A stretch of 64,000 nucleotides of DNA from Aureispira sp. CCB-E. GTDB lineage: Bacteria > Bacteroidota > Bacteroidia > Chitinophagales > Saprospiraceae. Within the stretch, counting starts at the first letter, position 1. Each line of letters opens with the position of its first letter. Below are positions 10,684 to 21,391 of this stretch, in pieces. The notes beneath the pieces were generated by a model. The model saw only the letters and a program-made list of their open reading frames with translations, was not told the origin of the DNA and made no database searches. Location of the stretch: NCBI RefSeq assembly GCF_031326345.1, contig NZ_CP133671.1:6541001-6605000 (forward strand). Reading direction: 5' to 3'. The position numbers were made by a program, and so were the translations under genes.

Positions 10684-12042
10684 TTAGTCGTCCAACTTAG
10701 AAAATAATCCCAAACTTGTTTGCAATGAATCCTTCGCCTCAGGTGTCAAGTGCAAAGCAAATGGCTCGTAGGGCAAGTGATAATCATGTGTTGTTAGTTT
10801 CCAGTATAAAATTCCTTCTAAGTTAATTCGCTGCTCTTTAACCACCTCATACAAAGCATCAATCGCAAATTTTCGTTCTTCCCAATCTGCTTCTTCCCTA
10901 TCCCAAACAATAAGACGCTCATTCTGATTAGAGCCGACTATTGAAAAACCAAAACCTGTCCAAGGTTCTATAGTCGTATTTTTGCGGTTGATATATCCTA
11001 GTTCTGTAAAAAGCATCGGTTTATCTTTTAAATCATGCTGGGCACGAAAAGCATCAACTTGATCAAATACATTTTCCCAACCTCTTTTTAACGTTTTTTG
11101 CATCTTTTGAGGACTCACAATTGTTTGATTGGCATTTCTAAGCGCGAAGTAAGCATTGATTCCTATAAAGTCTAAGTCATCCCAAAAAGCAACTTCATGG
11201 TAATTATCAAAATTAGCCGCATAAGTTAGCTTTCCTTTATAAATTGTTCGGACTTCTTTGATTAGCTTCTTCCACTGATAAAGAGCTTGTTTTCTCCTTT
11301 GATTCATCAAAGCCAATCGGTTTCTTTTTCCTGCAAAAGTCGCTTGCTGCCCCCATGTATGATTGTATTTGATGCGGTCGTCTATATAGGCTCTTAAATT
11401 TTTATAATTATCATAACCTCTTACCCACAAATCTTCTTCCTTGAGTTGCTTTTTATACTTCAAAGCTCGCTGTTCAAATTTTCTTTGAGCAGGCACACTA
11501 TTATAATAGGCATACAAAGAAGGCATTGAGTTCACTTCAAACGTGGAAACTAAAGCATTCATTTCGCTGCCAATACAAAACACATCGACTCCTTCTTGGG
11601 CAGCAATAGTAGCCCACTTCTTGGCAAAAGCTTGATATCGACCAAACCAATTGACCAACAAACTATCGTTCTTGGGCAATACCATACCGTGCCACATAAA
11701 ACGATTGCGAACAAAGGCGTGATCTAAGGATACTCGAAGAATCAAAATAACATGTAAACCTGCTGCTTTGGCTGCTCTTATTTCAGATAATACCCCTTGA
11801 TTTTCATCATCAAAACTCAAAGAATCACTGTCCCACTCTCCTTGTTTAGCATATATGGTTACCTCAACAGTATTCATGTTTGCATCTTGCAACATCTTAA
11901 CCCAGTCCTCATTATTTGCTTCATTAATTTGAATACCGCCTAAATAGAACGTATCTGGCTGATAAGGTGCCTTATACTGTTCTCTACTAAATAACAAGAA
12001 AATAAGTGGCGCAATAAAAACGACTAGTAAAATTTTTTTCAT
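10684..12042 (-). CDS. GH113-like TIM-barrel glycoside hydrolase
   Basis: 452 aa with an N-terminal signal or anchor (residues 3-18), so probably periplasmic. The order of motifs fits the GH113 / GTA TIM-barrel group: GGIQIN near 35, FCIGSEMNAL with candidate acid/base Glu160, FIGINAYFAL near 293, and KPMLFTELGY with candidate nucleophile Glu347. GH113 members are beta-mannanases, but Bacteroidota members are largely uncharacterised, so the sugar is uncertain. It stands alone between two terminator or gap regions, not in a polysaccharide locus. Confidence 0.7.
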   Translation of the reverse strand: MKKILLVVFIAPLIFLLFSREQYKAPYQPDTFYLGGIQINEANNEDWVKMLQDANMNTVEVTIYAKQGEWDSDSLSFDDENQGVLSEIRAAKAAGLHVILILRVSLDHAFVRNRFMWHGMVLPKNDSLLVNWFGRYQAFAKKWATIAAQEGVDVFCIGSEMNALVSTFEVNSMPSLYAYYNSVPAQRKFEQRALKYKKQLKEEDLWVRGYDNYKNLRAYIDDRIKYNHTWGQQATFAGKRNRLALMNQRRKQALYQWKKLIKEVRTIYKGKLTYAANFDNYHEVAFWDDLDFIGINAYFALRNANQTIVSPQKMQKTLKRGWENVFDQVDAFRAQHDLKDKPMLFTELGYINRKNTTIEPWTGFGFSIVGSNQNERLIVWDREEADWEERKFAIDALYEVVKEQRINLEGILYWKLTTHDYHLPYEPFALHLTPEAKDSLQTSLGLFSKLDD

Positions 12043-12972
12043 AATAGAAAGTTATACAGACTATAGGAGGCTAAAAGTTGGATTCAAAAACACAATTCAA
12101 GATGCACAAAAGTCTGCTCCTCTAAATAATCTTTATGGTGGTCTTTTTAATCAGTTGTTTAAGGTTACTTTCTGAGCTTTTGTTGATAAATTTTTGATAC
12201 GTCTCTTTTTAATACTACTTAGCGGTGCGGCTAATCTTATGCAACTTTCTATCGAAATAATGTTTTAAAAGTAAGCTAACGAGCATTTAGGTAGTACAGT
12301 TACCATGCGTTATATGAACGCTGTACAACATACCAAAAGCAAAAATGGGTAAGGTTATGCAAACTATTCAGCAGTTTTCATAAACGCTATTTATTAAAAT
12401 TTGTCGAAGAAGACCTTTACAATATTTATAAAAGTAAACTAGTGCTTCTTTCAAATCTCCTACAATCAATCTACCTTAGAACGACCGATTGGTACAAATC
12501 TAACATTTACCTTTATCTTTAACTAAAAAACGCCTCTTAATTAATCCCTTGACCAGAAATCTGACGATTTCCTGATTGGCACACCTTTAAACTCCTCATA
12601 TCCCAAAGACCAAACATTTGCTATTAAGATAGCAAAGTAGTATCTTTGAACACCGAATATAGGGTCAAAATTCAATTGATTTTAACTTCAAGTAGACCAC
12701 AATAGTCTATTAACAAATACTAAAGAAGTAAATAATGCGTCAACGATTTTCTTTTATCAAAAACACATTGTATAAATTTTGATATTGGGACACCCATAAA
12801 CATTCCTATATAAAATAGGAGCTTATAATCAAATGTTAAAACCTATCGTTTTTGAAAGTATCTTTCTCAAGCGTATAAAGGTCAATTATCGTTTTAAGTT
12901 GAGATAATGCCATAAACTACATTCCTCTCCCTTAAACACTAATCTATTCAAATCACTAGAACTAAAAAATTC
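12043..12972. other. 0.9-kb gap without a recognised gene
   Basis: This is the divergent intergenic space between the GH113-like and M48 genes. AT-rich, no frame longer than about 30 codons with protein-like content, no clear repeat. It presumably holds promoters for both sides. Confidence 0.5.
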
Positions 12973-15243
12973 ATGTTAAAGTACACAATTTCCCTACTGT
13001 TAAGTCTTTGTTTCTGCGCTTGCCTATTGGCTCAAAATGTTGATTTTGACAATTATGAATTGTTAAAAAGCACAGGTACGATTCCTCAAGAATTTTTAAC
13101 TCCATCGTCAGAAAAGTACAAGAAGGAGTTGGAAAAAGTAAACCAAGAGGCTAAAAAATCAGATCAAAAAGATGAGAAACAATTTTATTTAGAAAGTAAT
13201 TTTGTTGTTGATGATTTGTTACAAAGTGCCAAAGTTTTGTTCAACGACCCAATTACTCAGTATATCAACCAAGTTGCTGATGAACTCTTAAAAAATGATC
13301 CAGAACTCCGTAAAAAGGTACGCTTCTACGCTGTTCGTTCGTCAGCTGTAAATGCATTTGCTACCAATCAAGGAATTATTTTTGTCAACATCGGACTGTT
13401 GGCACAATTGGAAAATGAAGCTCAGTTGGCTTTTATTTTAGCTCATGAAATCTCCCATGTCCGTCATGGTCATGCGTTAGATATGTATATGGAAGCTCAA
13501 AAAATCAACCGTTACTCTAGTCGATCTGATTTGCTTGAAAACACTTCTTTTGACGATAAAATGGTCGCTACTAATTACTATTCCAAAGAACTAGAAACTG
13601 CCGCAGACAAAGAAGGGTTAGACTTGTACTTAGCTAGTCAATATAGTTTAGATGATTTAGATGGCGTTTTTGATGTTCTACAATACTCCTACCTACCTTT
13701 TGACATCTTAACTTTTAAAAAAGAATTCTTTGAGAATGAATTCATTGAATTTCCAGAAGATTATTTTTTGCCAGAAGAAGAAATTAGTGAAATTAATGGC
13801 GAATACGAGGAAGATGAATCGAAAAGCACACATCCTAGTATTGATAAAAGAAGGGCAGCCTGTGCCGATATTGTTGCTAAAAACAGCTTTGCCAATCGCC
13901 AATCTTTTATTGTTAACAATCAAGAAGCATTTTTAAAAATTAGAGACATTGCTCGTTTTGAATTGGCTTATTACTATTTGCATGCCTTTAGATACCAAGA
14001 TGCGATCTATGCTTGCTATATTTTGATGCAAAAATATCCTAACAGCTTCTTTTTAAAGAAAATAATTGCTAAGTCACTTTACGGCTTTACAAAATTTCAA
14101 AATGAAATAAAGGGCGTAAAAACCTATTCTATTTCTTATAGCAATGAGGGCATAGATTCTGAATACATGAGCAAGAGTGCTTACAAGAAAATAGAGGGTC
14201 CTTCTCAGCAGGTATACTATTTCTTATCTCAACTAAAACCAAATGAATTAACGGTATTTGCACTCCGTTATATTTGGGACTTGACAGCAGAACATCCTAA
14301 TGATAGTGAGCTCAACCACATCAAAGAAGACTTATTCTTGGAGTTGGCTTACCACTATGACAAACGCTCTGAGTTTTCGACGCAAAGTATCGTTGAGGTT
14401 GAAGTGGCAGAATTAGCAAAACAACAGCAAGATAGTATTGACAAAGCTAATAACAATTCTACTTCTAATAAGAAACTGTCCAAATACGACAAGATCAAAA
14501 AACAAAAAAAGCAACAAGAAGTTATTACAGAGGATGAGGTTGAGGAGAAAGATTACGAAATATATGCTTTTAGAGATATATTAGAGTCCGAAGAATTCAT
14601 CGACTTATTTTCTAAGGGACAACTTGAAAAAAAGGAACGAAACAATCGCACAGAATACTACAATAGTCATGAAGGTAGAGCTGAAATGCGTCGACGCAAA
14701 AAACGCAATGCCGTTGCACTTGGAATTGATTCCGTTTTGGTATATGCTCCTTACTATGTTAAGATCATAGATGGTAGAAAAACTAAAGTCGATCATTTGA
14801 CTTCAGAGAAGAATCAAGCCCTGCTGACAGATTTACTACTCAAAAATGCCCAACTTGCTAAATTGGATGTTACGTTACTCAACACAGCTAACTTATCCAA
14901 TACCGATGCTGAAGCGTTTAACGAACTTCGTGTTTTGTCTGAATGGATGTCGCAACAAAATCGTTTTGGCGGAAGTCTACTCATGAAAGGCTTTAATCAA
15001 AGCGCAACAGATGCTATTGTCAAAAAATATGGTGTTAAGTACCTTCTATTTACTGGAATTGCATCCCTTCAACGCCGCAAAACACATTGGATTTATTGGT
15101 CTGTCGTTTTTGATTTGACAACGGGACGCTATAGTGTTATAAAAGAAGATTATTACAAAAGAAAAGATACCAAAACGCAATTAAATGCACATTTATTTGA
15201 TGCGCTGTTTCAAATAAAATCTAAACCCAAAGCAGGTTATTAA
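12973..15243 (+). CDS. M48-family zinc metalloprotease, long form
   Basis: 756 aa. Signal peptide 1-20 (LLSLCFCACLLAQ). The M48 peptidase domain spans about 90-250: AHEISH gives zinc ligands His158/His162 with catalytic Glu159, and ETAAD gives the third ligand Glu208 in the ExxxD motif. M48 proteins of the BepA/LoiP type act in periplasmic quality control of outer-membrane proteins. The remaining ~450 residues are helical with a charged low-complexity stretch (KKLSKYDKIKKQKKQQ) and a C-terminal domain I do not recognise. It is followed by an outer-membrane-barrel gene 57 nt downstream and a lipoprotein gene, perhaps cotranscribed. Confidence 0.85.
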   Translation: MLKYTISLLLSLCFCACLLAQNVDFDNYELLKSTGTIPQEFLTPSSEKYKKELEKVNQEAKKSDQKDEKQFYLESNFVVDDLLQSAKVLFNDPITQYINQVADELLKNDPELRKKVRFYAVRSSAVNAFATNQGIIFVNIGLLAQLENEAQLAFILAHEISHVRHGHALDMYMEAQKINRYSSRSDLLENTSFDDKMVATNYYSKELETAADKEGLDLYLASQYSLDDLDGVFDVLQYSYLPFDILTFKKEFFENEFIEFPEDYFLPEEEISEINGEYEEDESKSTHPSIDKRRAACADIVAKNSFANRQSFIVNNQEAFLKIRDIARFELAYYYLHAFRYQDAIYACYILMQKYPNSFFLKKIIAKSLYGFTKFQNEIKGVKTYSISYSNEGIDSEYMSKSAYKKIEGPSQQVYYFLSQLKPNELTVFALRYIWDLTAEHPNDSELNHIKEDLFLELAYHYDKRSEFSTQSIVEVEVAELAKQQQDSIDKANNNSTSNKKLSKYDKIKKQKKQQEVITEDEVEEKDYEIYAFRDILESEEFIDLFSKGQLEKKERNNRTEYYNSHEGRAEMRRRKKRNAVALGIDSVLVYAPYYVKIIDGRKTKVDHLTSEKNQALLTDLLLKNAQLAKLDVTLLNTANLSNTDAEAFNELRVLSEWMSQQNRFGGSLLMKGFNQSATDAIVKKYGVKYLLFTGIASLQRRKTHWIYWSVVFDLTTGRYSVIKEDYYKRKDTKTQLNAHLFDALFQIKSKPKAGY

Positions 15244-15299
15244 CCTCATTTTCTAAATTTTAAATATTGCTCTTAGCACCATCATACAATTATAAAACC

Positions 15300-16121
15300 A
15301 TGAAGTATTTTTTAATTTTTGTAATTACCCTTTCTTGCTTAGCACAGTCTACGTCTATGCAAGCCCAAGTTCCTGGCTATCAAGGGAAACGTTTTTTTAT
15401 AGAACTAGGTGGTTCTTTCTTTTTTAACCTGGGTTACCCTACAGCTCAAAACAAAGGACCAAAATCATTTCCGTTTGATGCTCATACGGGACATTTTACC
15501 TTAAAAGATCGTTATAATATAGGTTTACAATATGTAGTTGGAAGAAAACAAAGTCTCAAACTAGCCTACAACTATCAAGTATCTGGTTTGAATGTTACGA
15601 CCTCTACTCCTAGCCTATTTCAGTCAAGCAGAGATATTCACAATCTATTTTATCAACTCCATGCTCATGACATTAACTTGGGTATTAATTTATATGGAAG
15701 AGCCACTGCCAATCTTGCCCCTCTAGGTTTTTATTGGGACTTTGGATTGCGTTTTGTATTTGTAAATGGCAACTTGAGAGATCAACGCGTAGAATATGCT
15801 GACAATAGAGCCGATAATCGACCTTATCCAGATCAAGTAGCTGCATTGACGCACGAAACTTCCACGTTTATGTTGGGTGTTGCAGCTAGTTGGGGCTATC
15901 GAACTGTTATTGCCGACCGAATAACCTTTCGAGTTGGAATTGAAACTACTATTTTCCCTCAATACATTTTTGTTGGAAATCCTGGAGGTCCATTGCCCAC
16001 TCCTTTTAATATAAGTGGCAATAATCAAGAAATCCATGTTTATCAATTAGAAACCATCCGCAGCATTCAAGATCGTTACCTTTTTGGGATACATATTGGA
16101 GTTGGTGCGCTACTCTTTTAG
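15300..16121 (+). CDS. Outer-membrane beta-barrel protein
   Basis: 273 aa from the ATG at 15300, which gives a clean signal peptide (KYFLIFVITLSCLAQSTSMQAQ); an earlier TTG would add unneeded residues. The body alternates hydrophobic and polar residues with aromatic girdles (e.g. RYNIGLQYVVGRKQSLKLAYNY) and ends in a strand closing with Phe, as outer-membrane barrels do. No enzyme signature. It lies downstream of the M48 peptidase. Confidence 0.65.
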   Translation: MKYFLIFVITLSCLAQSTSMQAQVPGYQGKRFFIELGGSFFFNLGYPTAQNKGPKSFPFDAHTGHFTLKDRYNIGLQYVVGRKQSLKLAYNYQVSGLNVTTSTPSLFQSSRDIHNLFYQLHAHDINLGINLYGRATANLAPLGFYWDFGLRFVFVNGNLRDQRVEYADNRADNRPYPDQVAALTHETSTFMLGVAASWGYRTVIADRITFRVGIETTIFPQYIFVGNPGGPLPTPFNISGNNQEIHVYQLETIRSIQDRYLFGIHIGVGALLF

Positions 16122-16214
16122 ATGTGCCAATAATTTGGAGTATTATTTGAGGCTAAAAATATATTGTCCATTTAAACCTAATCTAACTCTTATCCTGATT
16201 AAATCTATTCTATT

Positions 16215-17243
16215 ATGAAACATCTATATTTAAGTTGCTTGGCAATCGTTTTGTTGCTAGGTATTGGTAGTTGTACCAAATACGATCCAATCTATGGAGT
16301 TGCTGGCAATTCAGCAACCAATTCTGTTGAATTGAAAAAGGACTTGGCTTATATTCATCGCAACGATATTTACTTAGTTAACGAAATACTATCTGAGCGA
16401 AAAAAATTAACTAGTTCTCCTACTAGTTCTAAAACACATATAGCTCTTAGTCCTAAACACGATAAAATTGCCTATTTAAATGCTAATAAAACGCCTGTTA
16501 TTATTGATACAGTAGGAGCACAAATTGCTGTTTTAAGTCAGTACAACAACGTTTCTGATATTTTTTGGCACAAAAACAATGGCAACCCAACTTTGGTCAT
16601 TTTGGTAAATAATACCATCGAATTTTATGGTCCAAGCTTAGCCATTAGTAGTGATCCTTTTAGTTATGCCTTTCCTTCTGATGTAACATTTCGAGCCGTT
16701 GATGCTCTATCTATTAATGATAATCTGGATATTCTATTTACTTATAGATTTCAACGTCCATTTACCCCCACTTCGTCTTTAAGAAAGTATTATCATGGTG
16801 TTGGTGTTAATTTTAGCAATAGCAGTCTTGGCAAACAATTTGCTACAGAAGATGGTGTTTATTCACCTTCTTCGTCTTCTTATAGCAGTCAATCCTATCC
16901 TTATTATCATAGTATTACCTATAATGAAGCGAGTGATAATGCAACGATTGGTCTGATTACCAATGGGAGCGAAAATAACTATACGGCTTATTCAGTTGCT
17001 GCTTATAGTTACCAAGGAAGTACCAACCGTATAACTACACAAAGTACAACCTTAAATAATGCTGAAAATTATTATAAAGAGACGAATAGAGGTAGTGTTA
17101 CGGCTAATCCTTATCAACTAAGAAAATACTTGGTCAATCTACCTCCTGGCGTTCCCCCTCCAACAGGAACTGCCAATACCTATACTATTGATTTTTTAAC
17201 TCAAAATAATTCTGCGCCTACTTATTTTGATTGGAATCCATAA
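16215..17243 (+). CDS. Lipoprotein with propeller-like repeats
   Basis: 342 aa. Lipoprotein signal with LLLGIGSC (lipidated Cys near residue 20). The N-terminal half has short strands reminiscent of TolB/WD40-like propellers (DLAYIHRNDIYLV, HIALSPKHDKIAYLN). The C-terminal half is rich in Ser, Tyr and Asn. No known family recognised. Third gene in a row with the M48 and barrel genes; it ends at a good terminator. Confidence 0.6.
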   Translation: MKHLYLSCLAIVLLLGIGSCTKYDPIYGVAGNSATNSVELKKDLAYIHRNDIYLVNEILSERKKLTSSPTSSKTHIALSPKHDKIAYLNANKTPVIIDTVGAQIAVLSQYNNVSDIFWHKNNGNPTLVILVNNTIEFYGPSLAISSDPFSYAFPSDVTFRAVDALSINDNLDILFTYRFQRPFTPTSSLRKYYHGVGVNFSNSSLGKQFATEDGVYSPSSSSYSSQSYPYYHSITYNEASDNATIGLITNGSENNYTAYSVAAYSYQGSTNRITTQSTTLNNAENYYKETNRGSVTANPYQLRKYLVNLPPGVPPPTGTANTYTIDFLTQNNSAPTYFDWNP

Positions 17244-17248
17244 TACAA

Positions 17249-17290
17249 AAATGGGATGTCACAACAAATTGTTCGACATCCCATTTTTAT
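17249..17290 (+). terminator. Rho-independent terminator
   Basis: Stem AAAATGGGATGTC / GACATCCCATTTT with a 14-nt loop and T-rich tail, just after the lipoprotein gene and before the convergent hydrolase gene. Confidence 0.85.
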
Positions 17291-17338
17291 TTTATCTTAG
17301 TAGTCAGCGATTAGCTTGAGCAATCCAAACTATTGTAC

Positions 17339-18736
17339 CTATTGCTTTTTCATCCAATCTAAAACCAACTCCATCGCAACAGGTGAAAAGGTTTCTTCAA
17401 TCTTAACATATTCGTCTACTGCGCCTGTTTCGGCTGTTTGAAAGAGGTGATTTAAATTAGGTATGGCAACGGTTTTTACCTGTTGATTCTTGGCCATTTT
17501 CAAAGCTGCTTCGATAGCCTCTAAGTTAGGAGTAGCAGCAACTTGCAAATCTTTTTCTCCATTGATTGCCAATACGGGGCATTTTACCTTTTTTAAATAT
17601 GCTTGAGGCTGATAGCGAATAAAATAACGCATCCATGGGCTATGTACTGTTGAAACGGTTTGCCTCAAAGCTCCCTCACTAAGCCCGACAGCCTTTCGAG
17701 TTTCTTCATCCAACAGCTCTACATCTCCTCGCACCATTTTTACAATATCTCCAACTCCTAATTCATCTTTTTTGTCTTGTATAATTGCTTCGTAAATTTT
17801 GCGAGTTACCTTTTGTGTTCCCTCTATCGCTTCGTCACTCAAGCCTTGTTGTTTCATAATATCATGGCTTTGTCTTATCAACAATTCATTGCCAGGAACT
17901 CCAGGACCTGCCAATAAGACAATAAAAGCAACACCTTTGTTTTTACTGGCAACCATCGGTGCAATCATTCCTCCCTCACTATGTCCTACCAAGCCTATTT
18001 TTTTCGCATCAATGCGATCATGTTTTTTCAAAAAATTAAATCCAGCCTCCACATCTGTTGCAAAATCCGCACTAGTTGCTTTGCTAAAATCACCTTCAGA
18101 ACTACCGACTCCTCTATCATCAAAACGCAAAACAGCAAAACCATTTCTAGTCCAATAATCTGCCAAAACCCAAAATGGCTTGTGTTTTAAGATAGTCTCA
18201 TCTCGATCTTGTGGTCCTGACCCAGAAATTAAAATCACCGCAGGGTGTTTACCATTTCCTTCAGGAATGGTTAATGTACCTGCCAATTTAATTTTGGCTT
18301 TTTTATTTTCATATTGCACCTCTTCAATCGAATAAGGAAAAGGGGCTTGAGGTTCTTGTGGACGAGCTAATTGCTTCGTTTTACCTTTTTTCAATTCCAA
18401 AGGAAACGATTGACCTTGTATCCATTCACCATTTATTTGCTGTTTATCATCGCTCAACTCACCGACAAATTTTGCCTGTGCTGCTTTCAAACTCATGCTA
18501 ATTGTTTTATCTTTTTGAATAACCACATCATCCATTTTCAAGTCATAAGCCATTTGATCAGGGCTATCCATTAACGCAGTCCAAGTATTGTTCTCTCCTT
18601 TTTTAATATGAAAAACAAGGCGAAGTTCTTGCATGCCAACATTCAAATTTCCTTCCCAAGTTCCTTCCCAATCATTCTGAGCCCAAAGGCTTGTCGTCAT
18701 CAATAAAATAAGGGTGCTAATTATTAGGTGTTTCAT
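17339..18736 (-). CDS. Exported alpha/beta hydrolase
   Basis: 465 aa. Signal peptide 1-20 (LLMTTSLWAQ). Residues 21-125 form a beta-rich N-terminal domain found in Bacteroidota hydrolases of this type. The hydrolase fold begins near 140: ISGSGPQDRDE forms the oxyanion region, GHSEGG carries the nucleophile Ser253, INGEKDLQV the acidic residue and PNLNHLFQ the catalytic His. Probably a periplasmic esterase or peptidase; substrate unknown. Transcribed alone, divergent from the kinase-like gene. Confidence 0.85.
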   Translation of the reverse strand: MKHLIISTLILLMTTSLWAQNDWEGTWEGNLNVGMQELRLVFHIKKGENNTWTALMDSPDQMAYDLKMDDVVIQKDKTISMSLKAAQAKFVGELSDDKQQINGEWIQGQSFPLELKKGKTKQLARPQEPQAPFPYSIEEVQYENKKAKIKLAGTLTIPEGNGKHPAVILISGSGPQDRDETILKHKPFWVLADYWTRNGFAVLRFDDRGVGSSEGDFSKATSADFATDVEAGFNFLKKHDRIDAKKIGLVGHSEGGMIAPMVASKNKGVAFIVLLAGPGVPGNELLIRQSHDIMKQQGLSDEAIEGTQKVTRKIYEAIIQDKKDELGVGDIVKMVRGDVELLDEETRKAVGLSEGALRQTVSTVHSPWMRYFIRYQPQAYLKKVKCPVLAINGEKDLQVAATPNLEAIEAALKMAKNQQVKTVAIPNLNHLFQTAETGAVDEYVKIEETFSPVAMELVLDWMKKQ

Positions 18737-19087
18737 TGTTTGTAGTATTAATTTGTTGATAATTGTAAAACAACCTTTCTGTAGGACTAATCTTACATCA
18801 AGTCTTTTACCATACTTTTAAGTTTTATTTTTATTGTAACAGTAGTTACATTTTCAATATTTAGACATTTATCTAAATATATAATTAGAACTACAAAAGG
18901 GCAAAAAAAGTTCGCTCAAATCACAAATTTTATTCTAACTCAAAGAAAACCCTTTAGAGATCCTATAAAAATCGTTTTCATTCAGAACTTTATTCCTTAA
19001 CTTACATTCATTAACAACGATTATCATCTCATTCCATTTGCTCTAAAATTCCATACGACAGACCAAAGATTAAAAATTGTTTTGCCC
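18737..19087. other. Divergent intergenic region
   Basis: About 350 nt between divergently oriented genes. AT-rich; no gene, repeat or clear promoter pair found. Confidence 0.4.
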
Positions 19088-21208
19088 ATGAAAGTTTGGA
19101 TTCAAAATAATAGCTCTACTCCCATTCAACTTCACGAAACACCTCTAGCAGGTGGTGGCGAGGGAAATCTATACAACATTTTATCGCCTAGCAATTATCA
19201 ACACTTGGTTGCTAAAATTTATCATCCCAAACGCAGAACAACACTTAGGCATCAAAAAATACGCTATCTACAACAACATCCACCAAAACGATTCCCTGCA
19301 AATAGTCCAATTACGTTAGTCTGGCCACAAGAATTGCTATTGGATGCCAACAATCAATTTGTCGGCTTTCTAATGCCCAAGGTTCTTGGTGAAAAATTAG
19401 AATTATTATCTCTACCGAATATTCCTAAAAAACATCTGGCAACTTGGGAGAAATTTGACTTTGAGGTAGATACCAAATTAAAAAGACGCTTAGATCTTTG
19501 TTATAAAATAGCATCTAGCATCCAATACCTTCACAATACCGAGCGTTATATTCTGGTCGACATGAAACCTGACAATATCATGGTCAGCCCTGATGGGAAA
19601 GTTGCGTTGGTGGATTTAGATTCTGTAGAAGTCGTCGAAAATGGGACAACTATTTATGATGCCCCTGTTGCAACCCCTGAATATACTCCGCCAGATAGTT
19701 ATTTAAAAAATAATGCGGTCGATCCTACCCAAGAAGACCCTTGGGATCGTTTTGGAATGGCTGTTATTTTTTATAAACTTCTATTGGGAATCCACCCATA
19801 TGCAGCTTCTGCCAAACCTCCTTACGACCAATACACGGGGCTCTATCAAAAAATAGAACAGGGTTTATTTGTCCAAAATCCTCTCATCCGTCCTCAACTA
19901 TTAACGATTCCTGAGCGACATGAACGATACCAAAAGTTGCCTCAAAAAATTCAGCAACTGTTTGAACGTTGTTTTATAGATGGGCACCACACCCCCTTTG
20001 CTCGACCAAGTGCAGAAGAATGGGTTCGAGTATTGAGAACGTACAATTTGGAGCGAACGTTGTCTGATGAGCAAATTAGCATTCCCAATATAGCCCTTCA
20101 ACAGCTGCCTAAAAATCTTAATTTGGATCAACTCTTTGTGATTCCTGCTACTCGATCTATTAGCCCTGCGCCCAAAATTCAGATAAAAAAGCCAATAGAA
20201 AAAAAAGAGTTGCAACAAGCAATGGGGCTTACTCATAGTCAAGACCCTAAGAAGGTTCAATCACAACGTTTCTTTAATTTTGTTGTTCTCTTGTTAATTC
20301 TTGTCATTGCAGCTGCCTTGTCTATTATGATGCCTTGGTTTTTCGCAGCGCTTATTGGGGCGATTGCTTATTTTGGTTTTAATTATTTGACTTATAGAAG
20401 CCGAAAATATGCCGACAAAAAAGATACCATCAAAAGCATTCTTAATAAGCAAATGCAATATTTTAATGACTTAATTCAAACAGCTGAGAAATATGAAAAA
20501 AGTATTGCCAATTATTTACAAAAAATTGCCACAATACAAGCCAAGACCCCCAAAGAGTACATTAAAGATTGTATAGATCATAAGACCATCATCCAAAATA
20601 AAATCCATGCTTTTGCAACTTTTGTCAAACAGGAAAAACATAAATTAAGCCAACTTCGACAGGAAGAAAAAGCCCACTACGAAGAATTATACGATTATTA
20701 TCATCAAAAAATAGAAACTCAAACGACCCTCCCCGCTTTAACAGCACAGACATTGCGCCAAAAAATATTGCTATTAAAACGAAAAAAACGCCTCCATGAG
20801 CTTAGTCAACAAGACTTAGAAAAGTACAATGATCATCTGCAAATTTTAGAGCAGCTTTTGACACAACAGGAAATCGAGTTGGCAGAATTGGAAAGTAATT
20901 ATTTTGAAAAAACACAAGATATCATTTACCGTTGTACGCAAAAGCACCAAGATTTAATAGAAGATATCAGGCGTTATCATCAATTAATAGGTAAAGAAGA
21001 GGAAAAAAGGATTAAAATTACAATTGAGGAGCAACGAATTAGTTTACAGCAACTCGAACGTTTAGAATATGATTTGCAGCAATTAGAAAAGCCTATCCAA
21101 GATCAAGTTGGGGCTTGTCGCCGTGCGAAAAGAGATGCAGCGCTTTATAAAAAAGTAAATTATGGGCGACATTTATTAGAAATGATCGGTTTGGTAAAAC
21201 CTTTGTAA
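19088..21208 (+). CDS. Protein-kinase-like protein with two membrane helices and coiled coils
   Basis: 706 aa from the ATG at 19088. Residues 15-330 form a Ser/Thr-kinase-like domain: Gly-rich loop LAGGGEGNLY, candidate lysine in LVAKIY, catalytic loop VDMKPDNIMV (HRD replaced by VDM), and DLD in place of DFG (VALVDLD). Residues about 393-430 form two hydrophobic helices, and 435-690 are long coiled coils. The layout resembles the YegI/TerY-associated kinases that usually sit with a PP2C phosphatase and a VWA protein, but no such partner is nearby. Whether it is active is open. Confidence 0.7.
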   Translation: MKVWIQNNSSTPIQLHETPLAGGGEGNLYNILSPSNYQHLVAKIYHPKRRTTLRHQKIRYLQQHPPKRFPANSPITLVWPQELLLDANNQFVGFLMPKVLGEKLELLSLPNIPKKHLATWEKFDFEVDTKLKRRLDLCYKIASSIQYLHNTERYILVDMKPDNIMVSPDGKVALVDLDSVEVVENGTTIYDAPVATPEYTPPDSYLKNNAVDPTQEDPWDRFGMAVIFYKLLLGIHPYAASAKPPYDQYTGLYQKIEQGLFVQNPLIRPQLLTIPERHERYQKLPQKIQQLFERCFIDGHHTPFARPSAEEWVRVLRTYNLERTLSDEQISIPNIALQQLPKNLNLDQLFVIPATRSISPAPKIQIKKPIEKKELQQAMGLTHSQDPKKVQSQRFFNFVVLLLILVIAAALSIMMPWFFAALIGAIAYFGFNYLTYRSRKYADKKDTIKSILNKQMQYFNDLIQTAEKYEKSIANYLQKIATIQAKTPKEYIKDCIDHKTIIQNKIHAFATFVKQEKHKLSQLRQEEKAHYEELYDYYHQKIETQTTLPALTAQTLRQKILLLKRKKRLHELSQQDLEKYNDHLQILEQLLTQQEIELAELESNYFEKTQDIIYRCTQKHQDLIEDIRRYHQLIGKEEEKRIKITIEEQRISLQQLERLEYDLQQLEKPIQDQVGACRRAKRDAALYKKVNYGRHLLEMIGLVKPL

Positions 21209-21277
21209 GGTATTAAAGCGCATCTAATTTTTAACTAATTTTTTACACGATTACTTTTTATTTATAAATCTAAATCT

Positions 21278-21391
21278 ATGAATTTTGAAACAATATGGAA
21301 GGAATACAATCAGCAACTAGCTTCTTTTATTCAAAAAAGAATTGAAGATAAAGACGTTGCACAAGATATTAAAAAGCATCTCAAGACATGA
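21278..21391 (+). pseudogene. N-terminal fragment of an ECF sigma factor
   Basis: A 37-codon frame whose product looks like the start of an ECF sigma-70 region 2 (IWKEYNQQLASFI, then RIEDKDVAQDI). In intact ECF factors this is followed by LQEVF; here it runs KKHLKT and stops. Its stop overlaps the ATG of the next gene (ATGA at 21388). Either a truncated relic or a short coupling peptide; relic is more likely. Confidence 0.5.

Noticed and set aside
19901..20260. 119-codon minus-strand frame inside the kinase-like gene
   Set aside because: Opposite a coherent protein in the other strand; no motif.
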